Assembly (NCBI GenBank): GCA_964019415.1
Contig: OZ025873.1
Location: 2,281,482 to 2,345,481, forward strand
Source: Ianthella basta
Lineage: Eukaryota; Porifera; Demospongiae; Verongiida; Ianthellidae
Direction of reading: 5' to 3'
Length of the DNA: 64,000 nt
The first letter of the stretch is position 1; every line of letters starts with the position of its first letter. A program made the position numbers and the translations under genes. The notes beneath the pieces are model-generated. The model did no database searches, was not told the origin of the DNA, and saw only the letters and a list, made by a program, of their open reading frames with translations. Shown here piece by piece: positions 36,583 to 48,500 of the stretch.

Positions 36583-37636
36583 ATGTTTGAAAGAGCCACA
36601 CGGTCATGAGGCACCACCAAGCTGACATCAAATGTGGCCTTGTGGACTGGCTCATCCCAGCAAGGAAGGGCACGCCGAGCATCAGTGGGCTGCAGTAGAC
36701 ACAACACACAATTACAACACAGCAATTTCCACACACACACACACACACAAGCACAAGCACAAGCACTTGGGCCTATCCTTCTGCATTGGTTACTGCTGTA
36801 ATCAAAATTCTTGAACATAATGCCCTCTCCCCTCCCCTCCCCTCCCCGCCCCCGCCCCACCTACCTCAAACTGGGTTGTTGCCGCATACCGCTCCTCCCC
36901 CCAGTTTGTGGTGTAGCGCGTGCGATAGAACCCCTTCATGTCACCATTGAGGATACCTTTGTACTCCATCTCCAGATACCCCTCACCCTGAGGAAGATTA
37001 CTTTTAAACTCAAATGTAACTTCTTCCTTCTCTTCACACAGGGTTGCTGTGGCCGGCATAGGAGTACCTGCAAGTGAGTAGGTAATATTGGGTGGAGAGA
37101 GGGAAGGGGAGAGGCGGAGGGAGGGGAGAGGAGGGGAGGGAAGGGAGGGCAGGGAAGGGGAAGGAGGGGAGCAGAGGTTTAGCATTAGTTTCAGGCATGC
37201 ACACTCATAGTAGCAATATAGGCACACTAAGGGTGAGCAGCTAGAACCAGTTATCTCGGATACTGGCCAACTGATAAGGCAGGCTAGGGCAACCAGAGAG
37301 TGTTGGAGCAATGCAATACCATCTTTAGTATCCATTTCACAAAGGAACATTTGTCTGTTATTGCACAATTGCTTTCAAATTGGAAACCCTTTCCCTTTCC
37401 ATGAACCTACAGCATCAACATTGAAAGCTATTCGGTTGAAGAACTGAGAACAGTTTGGTCTTCTCCTTCACTTGGAGTTCATGACAAGACCACTGAGCTA
37501 TTAAAGCTTCAGTCCCAGTTGCATTGACCAACAGCCACACTCACTGTAACTGTTAATGATGGTACAGTGTAAGCTCTGGCCAAGGTGTGTGTGCATGCGT
37601 GCGTGCGTGCATGCACACGCGCACACACGCGCACAC

Positions 37637-37684
<48 letters not shown>

Positions 37685-38228
37685 TCACAAGCTACTGCAT
37701 ACTGCTATGCTGTGTACGTAATACCCTTTTAGACACCAAAAATGGCAATGCCTGCTAATGCACATTATGACAAAATGTGCACAATTAACTCAAACATGGA
37801 CACACGTGTCTGTGCTCAGCACGTCGGCCACACTTCAATTCTCAAACTGCACTCTTCTCGTCTACAGGACACTTATACTTCACCGTGTATGAGCGACCAG
37901 CCAACCAACCATCCTGGAGGGTCTTTTTGAACTGCGCCCCGTCGATCTTTAATTCGGCTGCGTTCAACTTGATCTCCTTCGTGGCCTTCTTAACATCCAC
38001 TTTGATCCTCAATCTCCCAGCAAACGTGAAAGCCTGCAGATCCGGCGTCAGCTCCAGACAGTAGTTGACGGGAATGACATCAGTGGGCAGCCTCTGGAAG
38101 TCTTTCTTGGCGGTAGTGGAGGCCATCCTTATCCAGCACCAATAATAACCTTTGCCACGAGGTAACTGGCGTGAGTAGGTCCGGATACTACGCTGCACGG
38201 CTCTGGATAACAAGTACGTGAAGGGCAT
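30885..38228 (-). CDS. NPEPPS: Puromycin-sensitive aminopeptidase (M1 family)
   Basis: Zinc aminopeptidase that trims N-terminal residues from peptides in the cytosol. Fifteen minus-strand exons (38228-37910, 37067-36865, 36689-36582, 36466-36070, 35334-35123, 34851-34747, 34617-34557, 34423-34314, 34056-33859, 33581-33453, 33209-32775, 32616-32509, 31755-31700, 31383-31236, 31031-30885) join in phase to 911 aa; human NPEPPS has 919. GAMEN is at 308-312; zinc site HELAH 344-348 with Glu367; catalytic Tyr431 in ISYSKGAS. All catalytic residues are intact. An internal Met (MASTTAKKDFQRLP, codon at 38126) gives a second start, paralleling the alternative short human form. The exon 1 donor (G then GTTGGT) is weak and was chosen by phase. 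Intron 3 is almost wholly a CA/GT array. The gene starts 231 bp from the MCEE start, head to head. Confidence 0.95.
31865..32275. mobile_element. Possible TIR element in an NPEPPS intron
   Basis: The left edge TGCGTTCACATGACAG is mirrored near the right edge by CCTGTGTGAACGTGC. Inside are CGGTTCGG-like words (CCGAACCTAACCGAACCG). The arms are short and imperfect, so this call is weaker than the others. Confidence 0.4.
32341..32432. repeat. 21-bp polypyrimidine minisatellite
   Basis: Four to five units of TCATCCCTCTCCCCTCCCCC A type with small changes. It is in the NPEPPS intron before the exon at 31755 (as purines on the gene's sense strand). Confidence 0.85.
34859..34953. repeat. (GT)n microsatellite abutting an NPEPPS 3' splice site
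   Basis: About 47 GT units. On the gene's strand this is (AC)n ending only about eight bases before the exon at 34851, replacing the usual pyrimidine tract. Confidence 0.95.
35371..35449. repeat. (CA)n microsatellite
   Basis: About 39 CA units in the NPEPPS intron that precedes the HELAH exon, 37 bp from its acceptor. Confidence 0.95.
35571..35762 (+). mobile_element. Dispersed hairpin/hammerhead-like element (copy C, most complete)
   Basis: It begins with a near-perfect inverted repeat: GATATGATAGCGCGAGCACT and 23 further bases (35563-35605) pair with GATGCTAGGCTATAAATATG onward (35616-35658), one mismatch in 43. Next comes CCTGAAGAAGACCAGAGCAT then CTGGTCGAAACATC. This is a GACCAG/CTGGTC hairpin flanked by CTGAAGA and GAAAC, the layout of a type I hammerhead core. 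The tail ends GAACCAACCCTTTC. Related copies are at 30325-30490 and 7325-7396. Penelope-like retroelements carry such ribozymes; assignment here is inference, and no coding part is present. Confidence 0.55.
36507..36581. repeat. (CA)n microsatellite that starts at an NPEPPS 5' splice site
   Basis: On the gene's strand the exon ending in AACATG (36582) runs directly into about 37 GT units, so the splice donor itself is the first unit of the array. The intron is only 115 bp. Confidence 0.95.
37621..37681. repeat. (CA)n microsatellite
   Basis: About 29 CA units with CG interruptions at the left edge, in NPEPPS intron 1. Confidence 0.9.
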
Positions 38229-38459
38229 GGCGGCTTTCCCCACTCAGTCTGTTGTCTCAACGGCGCGTTCTCTAGTGGTGAGGCACTAGGGGGAGGTAGA
38301 CTGGTACGTGTTCATCAGATTGGGCAGCTTTCTGGAGAGATGGCGCGTCTGGACACTGGGCGGTGCTAAGATGGTTTTGTTACGGGATTCCCCTTCCTTT
38401 CCGTGCAGAAAAATGTCTTCCAACACACAGCTCGTAATATATCGACCCGCAGAGGTCTA
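38229..38459. promoter_or_regulatory. Bidirectional promoter region, NPEPPS / MCEE
   Basis: 231 bp separate the two divergent start codons. The segment is CpG-richer than its neighbours and has no TATA box. Its dual role is inferred from geometry. Confidence 0.55.
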
Positions 38460-40183
38460 ATGGCGGGCGCTCCGAACATACAGTACGAGGTATATGATCA
38501 CCGCACTCCTTGCAGTGTCCTCAGTAGTGCGTGCATCTATACACACAACATGTTAGAGTGTATGGTTGGGTGTAGAGTCTTACCACGGCAGTCATAGGTC
38601 CCCAGTCATGGTAGAGTGCTTGTGAGAGCTACGTAGCTAATGGTGGTCTGTGGGCCTATGCAGTTATAGTCTCTGTATCTATGTGTAAGTAGCGTAATGG
38701 TAGGTTGGTTCCTGCAAGTGCAACCTGCAGCGGTCCAGCTTCAAGCTTAGTGGCACAAAGTGGCATACGTAGTTTTACTGCACATGAGTACCCTGAAGTG
38801 CTTGATGGCGTAGCTGCATGCTGTGGGTAGGATGTGGTGTGAATGTAATCCTTTCTTCCTTTTCATTGTGTACCCTACAGAAGCCTACGTCAGCCAAGGC
38901 CTGGCAACTTGGTCACCTCAACCACGTGGCCATCGCAGTCCCTGACCTGGGTGAGGATCCCACAGGGGGTATTGACTTCAGGAGATCACTCTCCCTATCA
39001 TAGTGTGTGTGTGTTGCTCCTCGCTGGGGGGATGTGGAGAGTGTGTATATGTGTGCAGTGGTGTGGCCTGTCCCCATCCACCAGTGATGTGACACACATG
39101 TAGCACTATGTGAGTTCCTGGATTCGTATCAGACAGTTCCTCTCTCTGTTGGTGTGTTTGTCTATCTGTGCTTCATCTGGCAACAGAAAAGGCTACTGCA
39201 TTGTATCGTGATGTGCTTGGAGCGACAGTCAGCAAACCTTTAGTGAGTGTAGGTCTGGGTGTTGTCACAGAGTCATCTCCTCACATCCATGTTCTCACTC
39301 CCAAATTATTCACTGTTCCCATTTCCATAGCCTCTACCAGAGCACGGTGTCACTACGGTGTTTGTGAACTTGGGCAACACTAAGCTTGAGGTATGTGTAT
39401 GAGGAGGAGTGGGACCCGCTGAGAGTGGAGGAGTACTTACACCCCTGAAAGGGAGTCCAGTACTGCATGCTCAATACCACATCAAAGGGGTATGAGTGCT
39501 TGAAACCACATCAAAGGGGTCTGAATACAGTTGGTTGCAATACGTTTGTTGTACATTACTAGTGCATGCAGTGGAATGTATAGGAGTGTACCCACCACAC
39601 TCACACTCTGTATGTGTCTGTCTGTGCGAACACACTTATGCTGTTAGCTGCTGCATCCCCTTGGAGAGGGGAGCCCAATTGAGGGCTTCTTGAAGAAGAA
39701 GCCTGAAGGAGGAATGCACCACATTTGTATTGAGGTGGATGACATCCATAAGGCTATCCAAGATGTAAAGGACAGAGTGAGGCCTCTCAGTGAACAACCA
39801 AAGGTACGATGTATGCAAGTCACACTTTACACCTAATGATATTCATGATGTAGTTATAATGGCTACCCTGTTAATTGCAGTCGTGATTCCTCTGTTAGCT
39901 CCACAGCTCACTAGCTATTGCGATCCATGCCTCCATGGGGGTATCATCTGCTTACATGCACTCAGTCACTTTAATTATTTGTTACTCCATTTGACGCTAC
40001 CCTCAGACAACAATGATACGTATAACAACCTCATATTTAGCTACTGTGCTGCTAGACCAGGCCCTTGTCTCCTTCAATCCACTCTTCTTCCATTTGTGTC
40101 AGATTGGAGCTCATGGGAAGCCAGTTGTGTTCCTCCATCCAAAGGACTTCAACGGTGTGCTGGTTGAACTAGAGCAGAAGTGA
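38460..40183 (+). CDS. MCEE: Methylmalonyl-CoA epimerase
   Basis: Interconverts (S)- and (R)-methylmalonyl-CoA in mitochondrial propionate breakdown. Six exons (38460-38489, 38881-38950, 39187-39242, 39331-39390, 39648-39803, 40103-40183) join in phase to 150 aa of VOC/glyoxalase fold. Family text: LGHLNHVAIAVPDL (metal ligand His25), PLPEHGVTTVFVNLGNTKLE, GGMHHICIEVDDI (His ligand), IGAHGKPVVFLHPKDFNGVL, and Glu in the C-terminal VELEQK. The chosen ATG leaves no mitochondrial presequence, but the frame is open 30 codons upstream (back to a stop near 38369) and reads QHTARNISTRRGL, an Arg/Ser-rich sequence typical of import signals. The true start may therefore be in an unseen 5' exon or non-AUG. 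It ends 240 bp from the convergent SLC4 gene. Confidence 0.93.
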
Positions 40184-40423
40184 CCAGCCGTAACACTTGT
40201 AAATTAGTGCATGGCCAGAATAGCAAGAGAGGGAAACTGGAATGGAAATGTATATTGAACTGGAACTTGGAACCCTCTCTGTCCGAGGCATCTTTCTATT
40301 CATCTCTTACTTCAGTTACACGCATTTAACATGAAATTAATTTGATGCTTATAATTAATGAATTGCTATATTAACCACTCAATGCGACTTAATATAATTA
40401 TTGTGATTATGGTGTATGCAAAG

Positions 40424-41070
40424 CTAGTATGGGACGTGTAGGTTGTCATATTCATCCCCATTGATGTCGTCTGTGAGGTGACTGTCTTCCTTGTCCAACT
40501 TTATGATGGGGTTATGAGGAGAGAGAGACAGGACAGGAAGGAGGGAGGAAAAAGATGTGGAACAGAGCGCACAGAACAATTTAAAAGGGGCTTGAAATGT
40601 CCTCACACTAGCTCTCTTAGTGTGTACCTACTAGAGTGCTGGTGTCTAGGTGGTGCAGTTATACTCACTAGTTGAACTTCTGAATCAGTGAACAAGTAGC
40701 ATTTGATGAACTTGTCAATTGGTATGAGGAGGATCACCAGCACAGGGTAGAACATGGCCACTGGAGTGAACTTCACAACCCAGAGGACTGCCACCAGGAC
40801 CAGCTGTGTAGCTGTGTACAGATTAAGCTTCCACAGGCAAATGGATTTTGTGAAGGGCATGTCTCTGTGGTACTTTGAAGGGATGAAGAGCAGCTTCACT
40901 CTGTGCACCAGCTGTATGCCGTAGAGGGAGATGTAGGCAAGGTAGAGGAACACACCAAGTACCACTGCAATGGGGATGTGGGAGATGACCACGCTGAGCC
41001 AGGGGGAGAGGACTAAGTGGGGGAGAGAAGGATGGCATGTATACTTGTACAATATGTGAAATGTACATGC

Positions 41071-41127
<57 letters not shown>

Positions 41128-42353
41128 GTGCACGTGCATGTGCGTGTCCCCCCATGTACGTATGTGTGCCTGCATGTGTAGATGCAGTCACTAACTCATC
41201 AGTACATGCACTGTGATGACGGTCACTCTCTGCTCATGCACCTTGACCAGTCTGGGCTTAGTACCAGGTGCACTGCTGCGACTGTACACACTGAGCGCTT
41301 GCAAGTGCTGCACTGAGCGAATGGGGGCACCACACACCCACGGGAGGCCAAGCACAGAGCACACACCCACCACCACACCCTCCAGGAGGAGGTCCCAGTG
41401 ATAGCCACACCCCCTTTTGAGTTTGAAGTGTGGACGAGTCATAGTGAGGATGGTTAGCTGGTGCTCAATGAAGATCAGTGACGCCGCCTGTACACATGTT
41501 TAGGGGAAGGGGGAGGGGGGGGGGGCAGCATGCACACAACAGATCAAGTCAGTGGCAGGATGGACGTACAGTACTGTGGAATTAAGGGTCTGTCTATGTA
41601 CAGAATGCCTGCAGCTGCCCTGAAAGGCAAGCATAAACACACTAGCTAAACGAAGGTGGTGCAACTCACAAGGCAGGCAGGTACAATGGCACCGAATATG
41701 GCCCCAATGTGCAGCTGTGACTCCACCCCCAGAGGGTTCACCAACCAGTTTGTACGAATCGTGGTTTCAGTTGGTAAGTAAGGTTGACCCAGGAGCAGTG
41801 TTTCTGCGATGACCTGAGACTTCAGGAGGAAAGCCACAAGCACAGAGACCAATATGGCCGTGAAGATACCAAACTCGCTTACAATCTGCCGCATCTGCAA
41901 CCATGGCAACCAGAAAAAGGGTGGGAGCATGAGGTGAAATGAATCAATACAAAGAGAGGAGAGGATAATACAAGTGCATGCAGGGCATGTCATGAGGAAG
42001 TGGGCTGAGTAAGACACTACACATGTCAGGCTGGCTATACCAGTCTCCTCCTCCCCATCCATTCCCTCCCTCTTTCCCTCCTCTCCAGTACACACCTGCC
42101 CATCAAGGATTCGGCTATGCCTGAGTTCCCTCATGAGGTAGGCAACAAAGAAGGTGGCAAAGCAGAGGACGACAGAGAAGAGTGCTGTGTTTGGGAGGCA
42201 GAACACATGGAACCCCAGACTGGTGTGAGCCACTTGGCTGCTGGCGTTGCTGACATTGGTGTGAGCGGCCAGACAGTCCTGGTCCAGGACTAGAGGGTTT
42301 CGCGCAAACACCTGCATGTTTGAGAGATAGAGAGAGGTGTGTGCAAGAGAGTA

Positions 42354-42419
<66 letters not shown>

Positions 42420-45356
42420 CACATTGAGCACAACACATCATGTACTGCTTTACAGTACCTTGTACAGCTGAAGTCCACACTGAAGTGCAAAGAACCCAGC
42501 AACAACAAGAGTGAATATCTCCTCACTGAATCGAGTGAAGAACTTGATCAAAATGGACACCTCTCCAACTGCAAAGAGTATCAGAAACAGCATGGTCCAG
42601 AGTCCAATCCAGAATCGCCAGGAGATGTAGTCCACATCAAACTGTACTGCAGACTGTATTACGCAGGAGGGAAGGTGACAGCTAGTGAACTAAGCTGCTG
42701 CCCAGAGCAAGTGATCAGAGGAGGGGAGATCTGAATGCTAAAAATAAGCATTGAATGTGATGTACATGTACATAAATAAATATTACGTAGCTAGTCCTGT
42801 AACACTAATGAACCCCAGTGCCTGAGAAAATTAACTACATGTATGTACCCACACCAGCTACGTTCATCAGCATAATGTGCTGAACAAGAACAGAGACCTT
42901 TATAAAAGCCAGCCCAACTTGCTATCTATTGACTACTTTCTAGTGGACCCAATGCAGCGCACATGAAACACTGCCTCCTCAAACACCAGGACTGGTCCAG
43001 TCAGGGCTAGGACCACCAGAGGCTGCACTGCCAGTGATCCGTAGATGATCCCTGACACACCAGAAGCCACAAGTATCTCAGACACTCCAATCCTGTTCTC
43101 TGTAATCTCCTGCAAGAGCCCCCCAAACGCCACTGCTGGTGCAATGCAAGAGATGAACGTGAAGAAGATGGCCAGCAGGCACTGCCAGTGGAAGCAGCTC
43201 AAGATGTCTGCTTTGTACCGCTTTCTCAGCTGCATCAAGTCCCGAGTAAGGCCCACAAAAGGATGGAACGTTGGCTTTGGAGGGTCAAACAAGGAGAGTG
43301 GTTCCTCTTTAGCCTGTGCCCTCTCTACACAGGAGAAGGGAGGGATGTACCGCATGCATAGTGACATTAGTTGTGTATGAATGCATCAAACATAGATGTA
43401 CACTTTACTGCATGCAACAGTTAATGACTGAATGCCAGTGAATGGGTGCACAGGATACAGCCCCACATACGTACGTATATAATGTATATAGCTGTCCGTG
43501 TACGTCACATACACGTGTGAGTACGTATACACTGTGAGTGCAGCCAGTGGGTCGACCAACCTTTCCTAAGCCTGGCCTCTTTTCTCTCATTGATGAACTG
43601 GAGCAGAGCATCCTCATCCCAGTCGCCTGGAGGCAAGGCAGCCACCTCGCTGAGAAAGCTGCTAAAGGCAGCCACCATTTGGTCGCCTTGCTCAGCATTG
43701 TAGGCTGCTTGTCGGAAGGTCTGCAAGATAAGCAAAGTGTATCAAACATGTAAGTTGCAGTAATATATGTGTTTACACCATTATTCATTACTTTCCTCCA
43801 CATGCACATGCACATTAGTACCTCTCACTCTCCCAGCACCATCCTACTGCACTACTCCCCACACACATACTCACCTCATTGGAGATTACTGTTCCCAGGA
43901 CTCGCCCTGCCTCATGGTAGTCAATGTCACTTTCCGGTGGACCAACCAGAATACAGATGAATCGAGTGGGGAGTGGTGGATCAGTTTGATTCATAACCAA
44001 AGCATTCCTCAATCGTACAAACAGCAGCAGAGGAGCTGAGAGAACATCCAGGGCACCCACCATTACAGATATACCCTCAGCATCTTTGGACAGCTTGTTC
44101 AGCAGACTTGCACTGGGATTTCTCCGTGGCACAGGCCTGGGCACTGGCAAAACCACATCTTCATCTTCCAAACTCTGACTTCTTGTAGGAGTCACACTGA
44201 CTTCACCAGTTCTGTATTGGAGTAGCTTGGAATCTGACACTGCCTTTTTCTCTCCTAGTGGAACTGCCAGGGTGGTCTGTTGTACCATGCTAGAGGTATC
44301 AGTTCCAATGGCTGATATTGAGGCAAAACAAGGGATGTCCACACCGTTAGGAGTGGAGAATTTCGATAGTGGTAAGGGACAGCTAAGGGTGCTATTTGAA
44401 GCTGTTACTGTTGCCATAGGAATGGTGGAGAATTCCTCAATGTGCCCTTGTCTATCTCTTGTATCAGGAACAGACCTTGATGACTTATTCTTTCTTCGTT
44501 TTCCTGCACAGTCACCATGCATACGTACAAGATAGTCCATGCCATGCGTGAGACACACACAACTGCATCCTATAGAAGACCACCTTAGTGCATGCAATCA
44601 AGAACATGGTGCACACACTGTAGTGTATATTCCTGCATTAAATTTTCGGAATTCCCCTATAGCTACCTTGCCAAAGCAAGGCTCTTCTCCAGCTCACATA
44701 ACATCCGTGTTGCCAATGCACACACCTCTAATGCTCTCCCAGAAAGTTGATTCATGCACATGATTGTACATGTGCTTCCTGAGTAGGACCTCCTGAAGGG
44801 TAGCTGCACTGCTCTGAGCAAGCTGGTGAGTGCGAACTGCTTCAGCAAGGGTGCACCGAAGCACCTCTGTGAAGCTGTTCACTGCTGGCAGGTCCAGCAT
44901 GTAGAGTCCTTCCTCCAATGCCTTATGCACCACCCTAAGGCTGCTGAACTTCAAGGCAGAGACATGAGGGTGTCCCCATTGATTGCTGCCCTCATCAAAC
45001 TCCTGCTCATACTTCATCCACCTTGCTGTCTCCTTCCAGAACCCCCCGCCATCCCTCCCCTCGTAGAACAGCTCTGACAACTCGGTGTACACCTACATGG
45101 CACAAGAACTACACGAGTAAAGCATGCGCTTATAGAAGTAGCTGCTAGCTACAGACTGCTAGCCTGCAGGGACACAATAGAACACAATGCAAGCGAGACA
45201 CCACAGGTTTACCTCGTGATTGTCCTCACTGTCTGTTATGTGGATGGTGGTCCTTCGCGTGGTACGATGGCGTGCACCGGTATTAACGGGCGACACCGCT
45301 AGCGCTAGCGCCGGCTCCGCTAGTTCGTTAACCGCGGTAAAATTGGGAGTGGCCAT
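40424..45356 (-). CDS. SLC4A (AE-type): SLC4 family anion exchanger (Cl-/HCO3-, AE-type)
   Basis: Eleven minus-strand exons (45356-45213, 45092-44726, 44503-43875, 43720-43561, 43324-42963, 42653-42459, 42311-42096, 41894-41670, 41487-41196, 41012-40669, 40498-40424) join in phase to 1002 aa. The N-terminal half is the band-3 cytoplasmic domain (EVYTELSELFYEG, VLLRKHMY, VMVGALDVLSAPLLLFVRLR). The membrane half follows SLC4: LALTGPVLVFEEAVFH, FKLKRGCGYHWDLLLEG, GLPWVCGAPIRSVQHLQAL, YGIQLVHRVKLLFIPSKYH, and the tail GDEYDNLHVPY resembling the AE1-3 C-terminus. Glu774 (FIEHQLT) sits where AE proteins have the transport Glu and sodium-bicarbonate cotransporters have Asp, favouring electroneutral exchange. 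A long Ser/Thr-rich insert (exon 3) splits the cytoplasmic domain. The exon 9 donor is GTTAGT. Confidence 0.92.
41073..41126. repeat. (GT)n microsatellite
   Basis: About 27 GT units in the intron between SLC4 exons 9 and 10. Confidence 0.95.
42356..42418. repeat. (GT)n microsatellite
   Basis: About 31 GT units in the intron between SLC4 exons 6 and 7. Confidence 0.95.
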
Positions 45357-45534
45357 GACTCAATGACGGGGAAACCCTCACGCGCCTTCCACTTGCCCCA
45401 GGGCTGTGCCGATCCCTCTTCGTCCCTAGAAACCAGGCGTTGGCGCCCTTCACCAGCTCTCGCCGCCTTGGGAACAGCCGTAGCCGAAGAGGGCCAATTG
45501 CTATTGACTTTAATGAAATTCAAACTGCTCTAAA
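45357..45534. promoter_or_regulatory. Bidirectional promoter region, SLC4 / MCRS1
   Basis: 178 bp lie between the divergent start codons. The segment is GC-rich with several CpGs (GGCGCC, CGCGCC) and no TATA box. Confidence 0.55.
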
Positions 45535-48500
45535 ATGTCCGCTCCCAGTGATATCAATCAAGAGGCAGTAAAGACCGAGGTAAAGACAGAGGTAGGCTGT
45601 ACCCTTTCTGGGGAGGCTTCCAGTCATACTCCTCAGGCCAGCAATCGCCCATTATCCCCTCCGAAAGAAGGGAGGAGCCAAGGAAGTGAGATAGAGCCTT
45701 TCCACGCATCCACCCTGGAGGAGATGCTCATGACTCCCCCTTTTGACATGACACCTGACACTGCTGCGGGGTTATTGTCCTCCCTGGCGGAGGTCTCCCC
45801 TCCGGGACAGGGCCTGGCCGATATCCTTCCTGTCTCCTTCCTTTCCCAACTTGCTGGCAAGCTGCCGGAGGGCGTGGGTGATGCTGTCCTTCCTCACCTC
45901 CCCCTCAGTCTCCACTCACCCGTCAGTGATAATATTCTACACTCGCCACTCACACCATCTCAACAGACGTCTGCAGGTGATTCAGAAGGGAGGATGCTAG
46001 ATGGTTTAACAGAGAGCGATGGGTCATGTTGAGAACTGGGAAAGTCAATGGCCTTCACAGTGCTATGTAGCTCATGAAACATTGTTTCCAGCTGTTTGGG
46101 TTGTGTTAGTATTCCACTGCAGCTGCTATCTATGCTGTGGTGTGTGTGTGTGTTCTGTAGGTTCGTCACTTTGCTACACTCCTCAGACGTCCCGGGGGTC
46201 TAGTTTACCCGACAGTGCTGTTGGTACACCAGTTGTGAGGGGCGTGGTGGGCACGCCAAGGGGGAGGGGTGTGTCAGCGGAGGCTAGCCCCAAAGTGGGA
46301 GGACCCAGCTCGAGTGGTGGGAGCATGTCCACACGCACCACAAAGAGGACACGGAGTGATGATGTGACACTAATGAAGAGTGGAGCAGACACCAGAAGCA
46401 GCAAGAGATCCAAGTCTGAAAGCCTGTCAGGCTCCAGAAAGGTGTGGTACCTTAGATGGAAGAAGGAACTGTGTGGTGGCACCAAACCGAATTGCTTGTC
46501 TGAGTGTCTGCTGTGTGTGTGTGTGCACGCGCGTGTGGGGGGTTTGCATGTGACAGCATTACTTATTCCTCTTCCATACTCAGAGCTCGACTTCTGCTAA
46601 GAAGGCTACTCGCAGTCTTGGAAGTGTAAGTAGTGTGTGTCAGAGGCACCATTTGCATCATTAACTCATTCACTACATGCATTGTGTTGTCCACTCTTTA
46701 CTTCCTCTCCTTTGGTCATTTGTGTATCTCGCAGGCTATTGCTTGCGTGAAGGATTTGGGCAGATGGAGACCGACCGATGACATCATATTGATCAACGCA
46801 GTGGAACAGGTAAGAACTCACCGAAAGCACTCTGGGTGCATGGTCACATGACAGTCACATGACCTCTGCATGCCCTGTTCAGACCAATGACCTGGCAGCT
46901 GTGCACATTGGTGCCAAGTTCTCCTGTCAGTTCTCCCTCAAGGAGATAGAGGCACGCTGGCAAGCTCTCTTGTATGACAAGCACATCTCCAGGTCAGCCC
47001 CTCCGGCACACCAACCGGCTGCATACATTACCTGAGCATGCTTAGCTACACATTGTGCATGTAGTGCCATTAGCATCTTGTCTCTCCCACTCCTCTCCTA
47101 CTTCCCCTACCTCCCTCCCTCCTCCCCATTTCCACTCCCCTCTCCCTCTGCACCCTCCCTCTCCTCCCTCCTTCCCTCTCCTCCCCTCCTTGTCCTCCCT
47201 CCCTTCCTCTCCTCCCTCCCTCCCTCTCCTTCCTCCCTCCCCCTCCCTCTCCCCCTCCCTCCCTCTCCTTCCTCCCTCTCTCACTCTCCTCCCTCCACTC
47301 CTTGTCCCCCTCCCTTTTTGCCTTCCCTCCCTCTCTTCCTTTTCTCCCCCTCTCTTCCCACCCTCTCTCCTCCCCTTTCCACTCCCCTCTCCCTCCTCCC
47401 CCCCCCCCCCCCCCAGGCTCTCAATGCAGGCACTCCTCTCCATCCAGCCTGGTGTGGTACCTGCAGAGACACCAAAAGCTCTCTGGAGTGATGAGGAGGA
47501 GCAGATCCTCAGCACAGTTCCTTCTGTGAGTACTGCTATGGCATGTGTTGAGACCATAATCGTGATCATTTAGTGCAACAAGGTCTAATGTGCACTTGGG
47601 AGATTGACTCCTTGTTCATGGTCAATTGTAGTCTGGACTCCTAGCAGTGAGTACTGATCTGGTCAGTTGTAATGTAAATCATGTCTACATTGTAAGCTCT
47701 AATTTTCACAGGATTATTCTTGTGATTTAGCGAAGCGATCGGCATTAGCGAAACTATGGCCTGGTGAATCATTTAATGCTGTGTACATCCAGGTTATGAA
47801 TGTATTGAACATATATAATTTACTAATATAAATGGCTGAGCGCCCATTTGTAAAATATAACATGAATTTCCCTTACAAATGGCCATTTGCAAACTCTTTT
47901 TCCGACGAATATTAGAGTCTTTGTGGTACCTTAAACTGCCACATTTAGGGCAGTGTGGAGTGGAACTGAAGCAGGCTGAGTACATGTACTCCAGCTAGAA
48001 GGCCCAACTGCCACATGTGGCTCATTGTAGCTTACACTGAGATTACACACCGTCTGTTTCTGGATCCTACCTCACACCCCACCTTGCATAATTATATAAG
48101 TAGTCCCTTCCCACAGCTCTGGTGTGGGCCACCTGTCATCACTCACTGGCCAGCTGTGTCTGACATGGCCTTAATTTATGTGCATCCCCTGCAATGGTCA
48201 TTGTGTACTGTAGTGATAGCTGTGTTTGTTCTGGAATGATGCACCTCACCCAGTACACACACGTATGTGTACAATTGGCTCCTCCCACGCATTGACTCGT
48301 AAACTGTGCTCACCTGTATCTAGACCAACATGGGAGAGTTGAAGACGTTTCAGTCACTCCTTGATGACACGCCGGACACCTTTCACTGCACTCGCACGGC
48401 GCGGTCCCTCCAGTACCACTGGGCCCTAATGAGGCACATGTGTCTATTGTGTGATCAGGACGGTGAGTTCAGCGAGGAGCATTGGCTCTCCGTGGAGCAG

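Noticed and set aside
38340..38370. ATG at 38340 (ATGGCGCGTCTGG) as the MCEE start
   Set aside because: It stops after nine codons, and a 46-nt intron from there would enter the wrong frame.
47055..47573. 170-codon Ser/Pro/Leu-rich frame and its opposite-strand Gly/Arg-rich partner
   Set aside because: They lie in the pyrimidine tract of an MCRS1 intron and overlap a confirmed exon in another frame.
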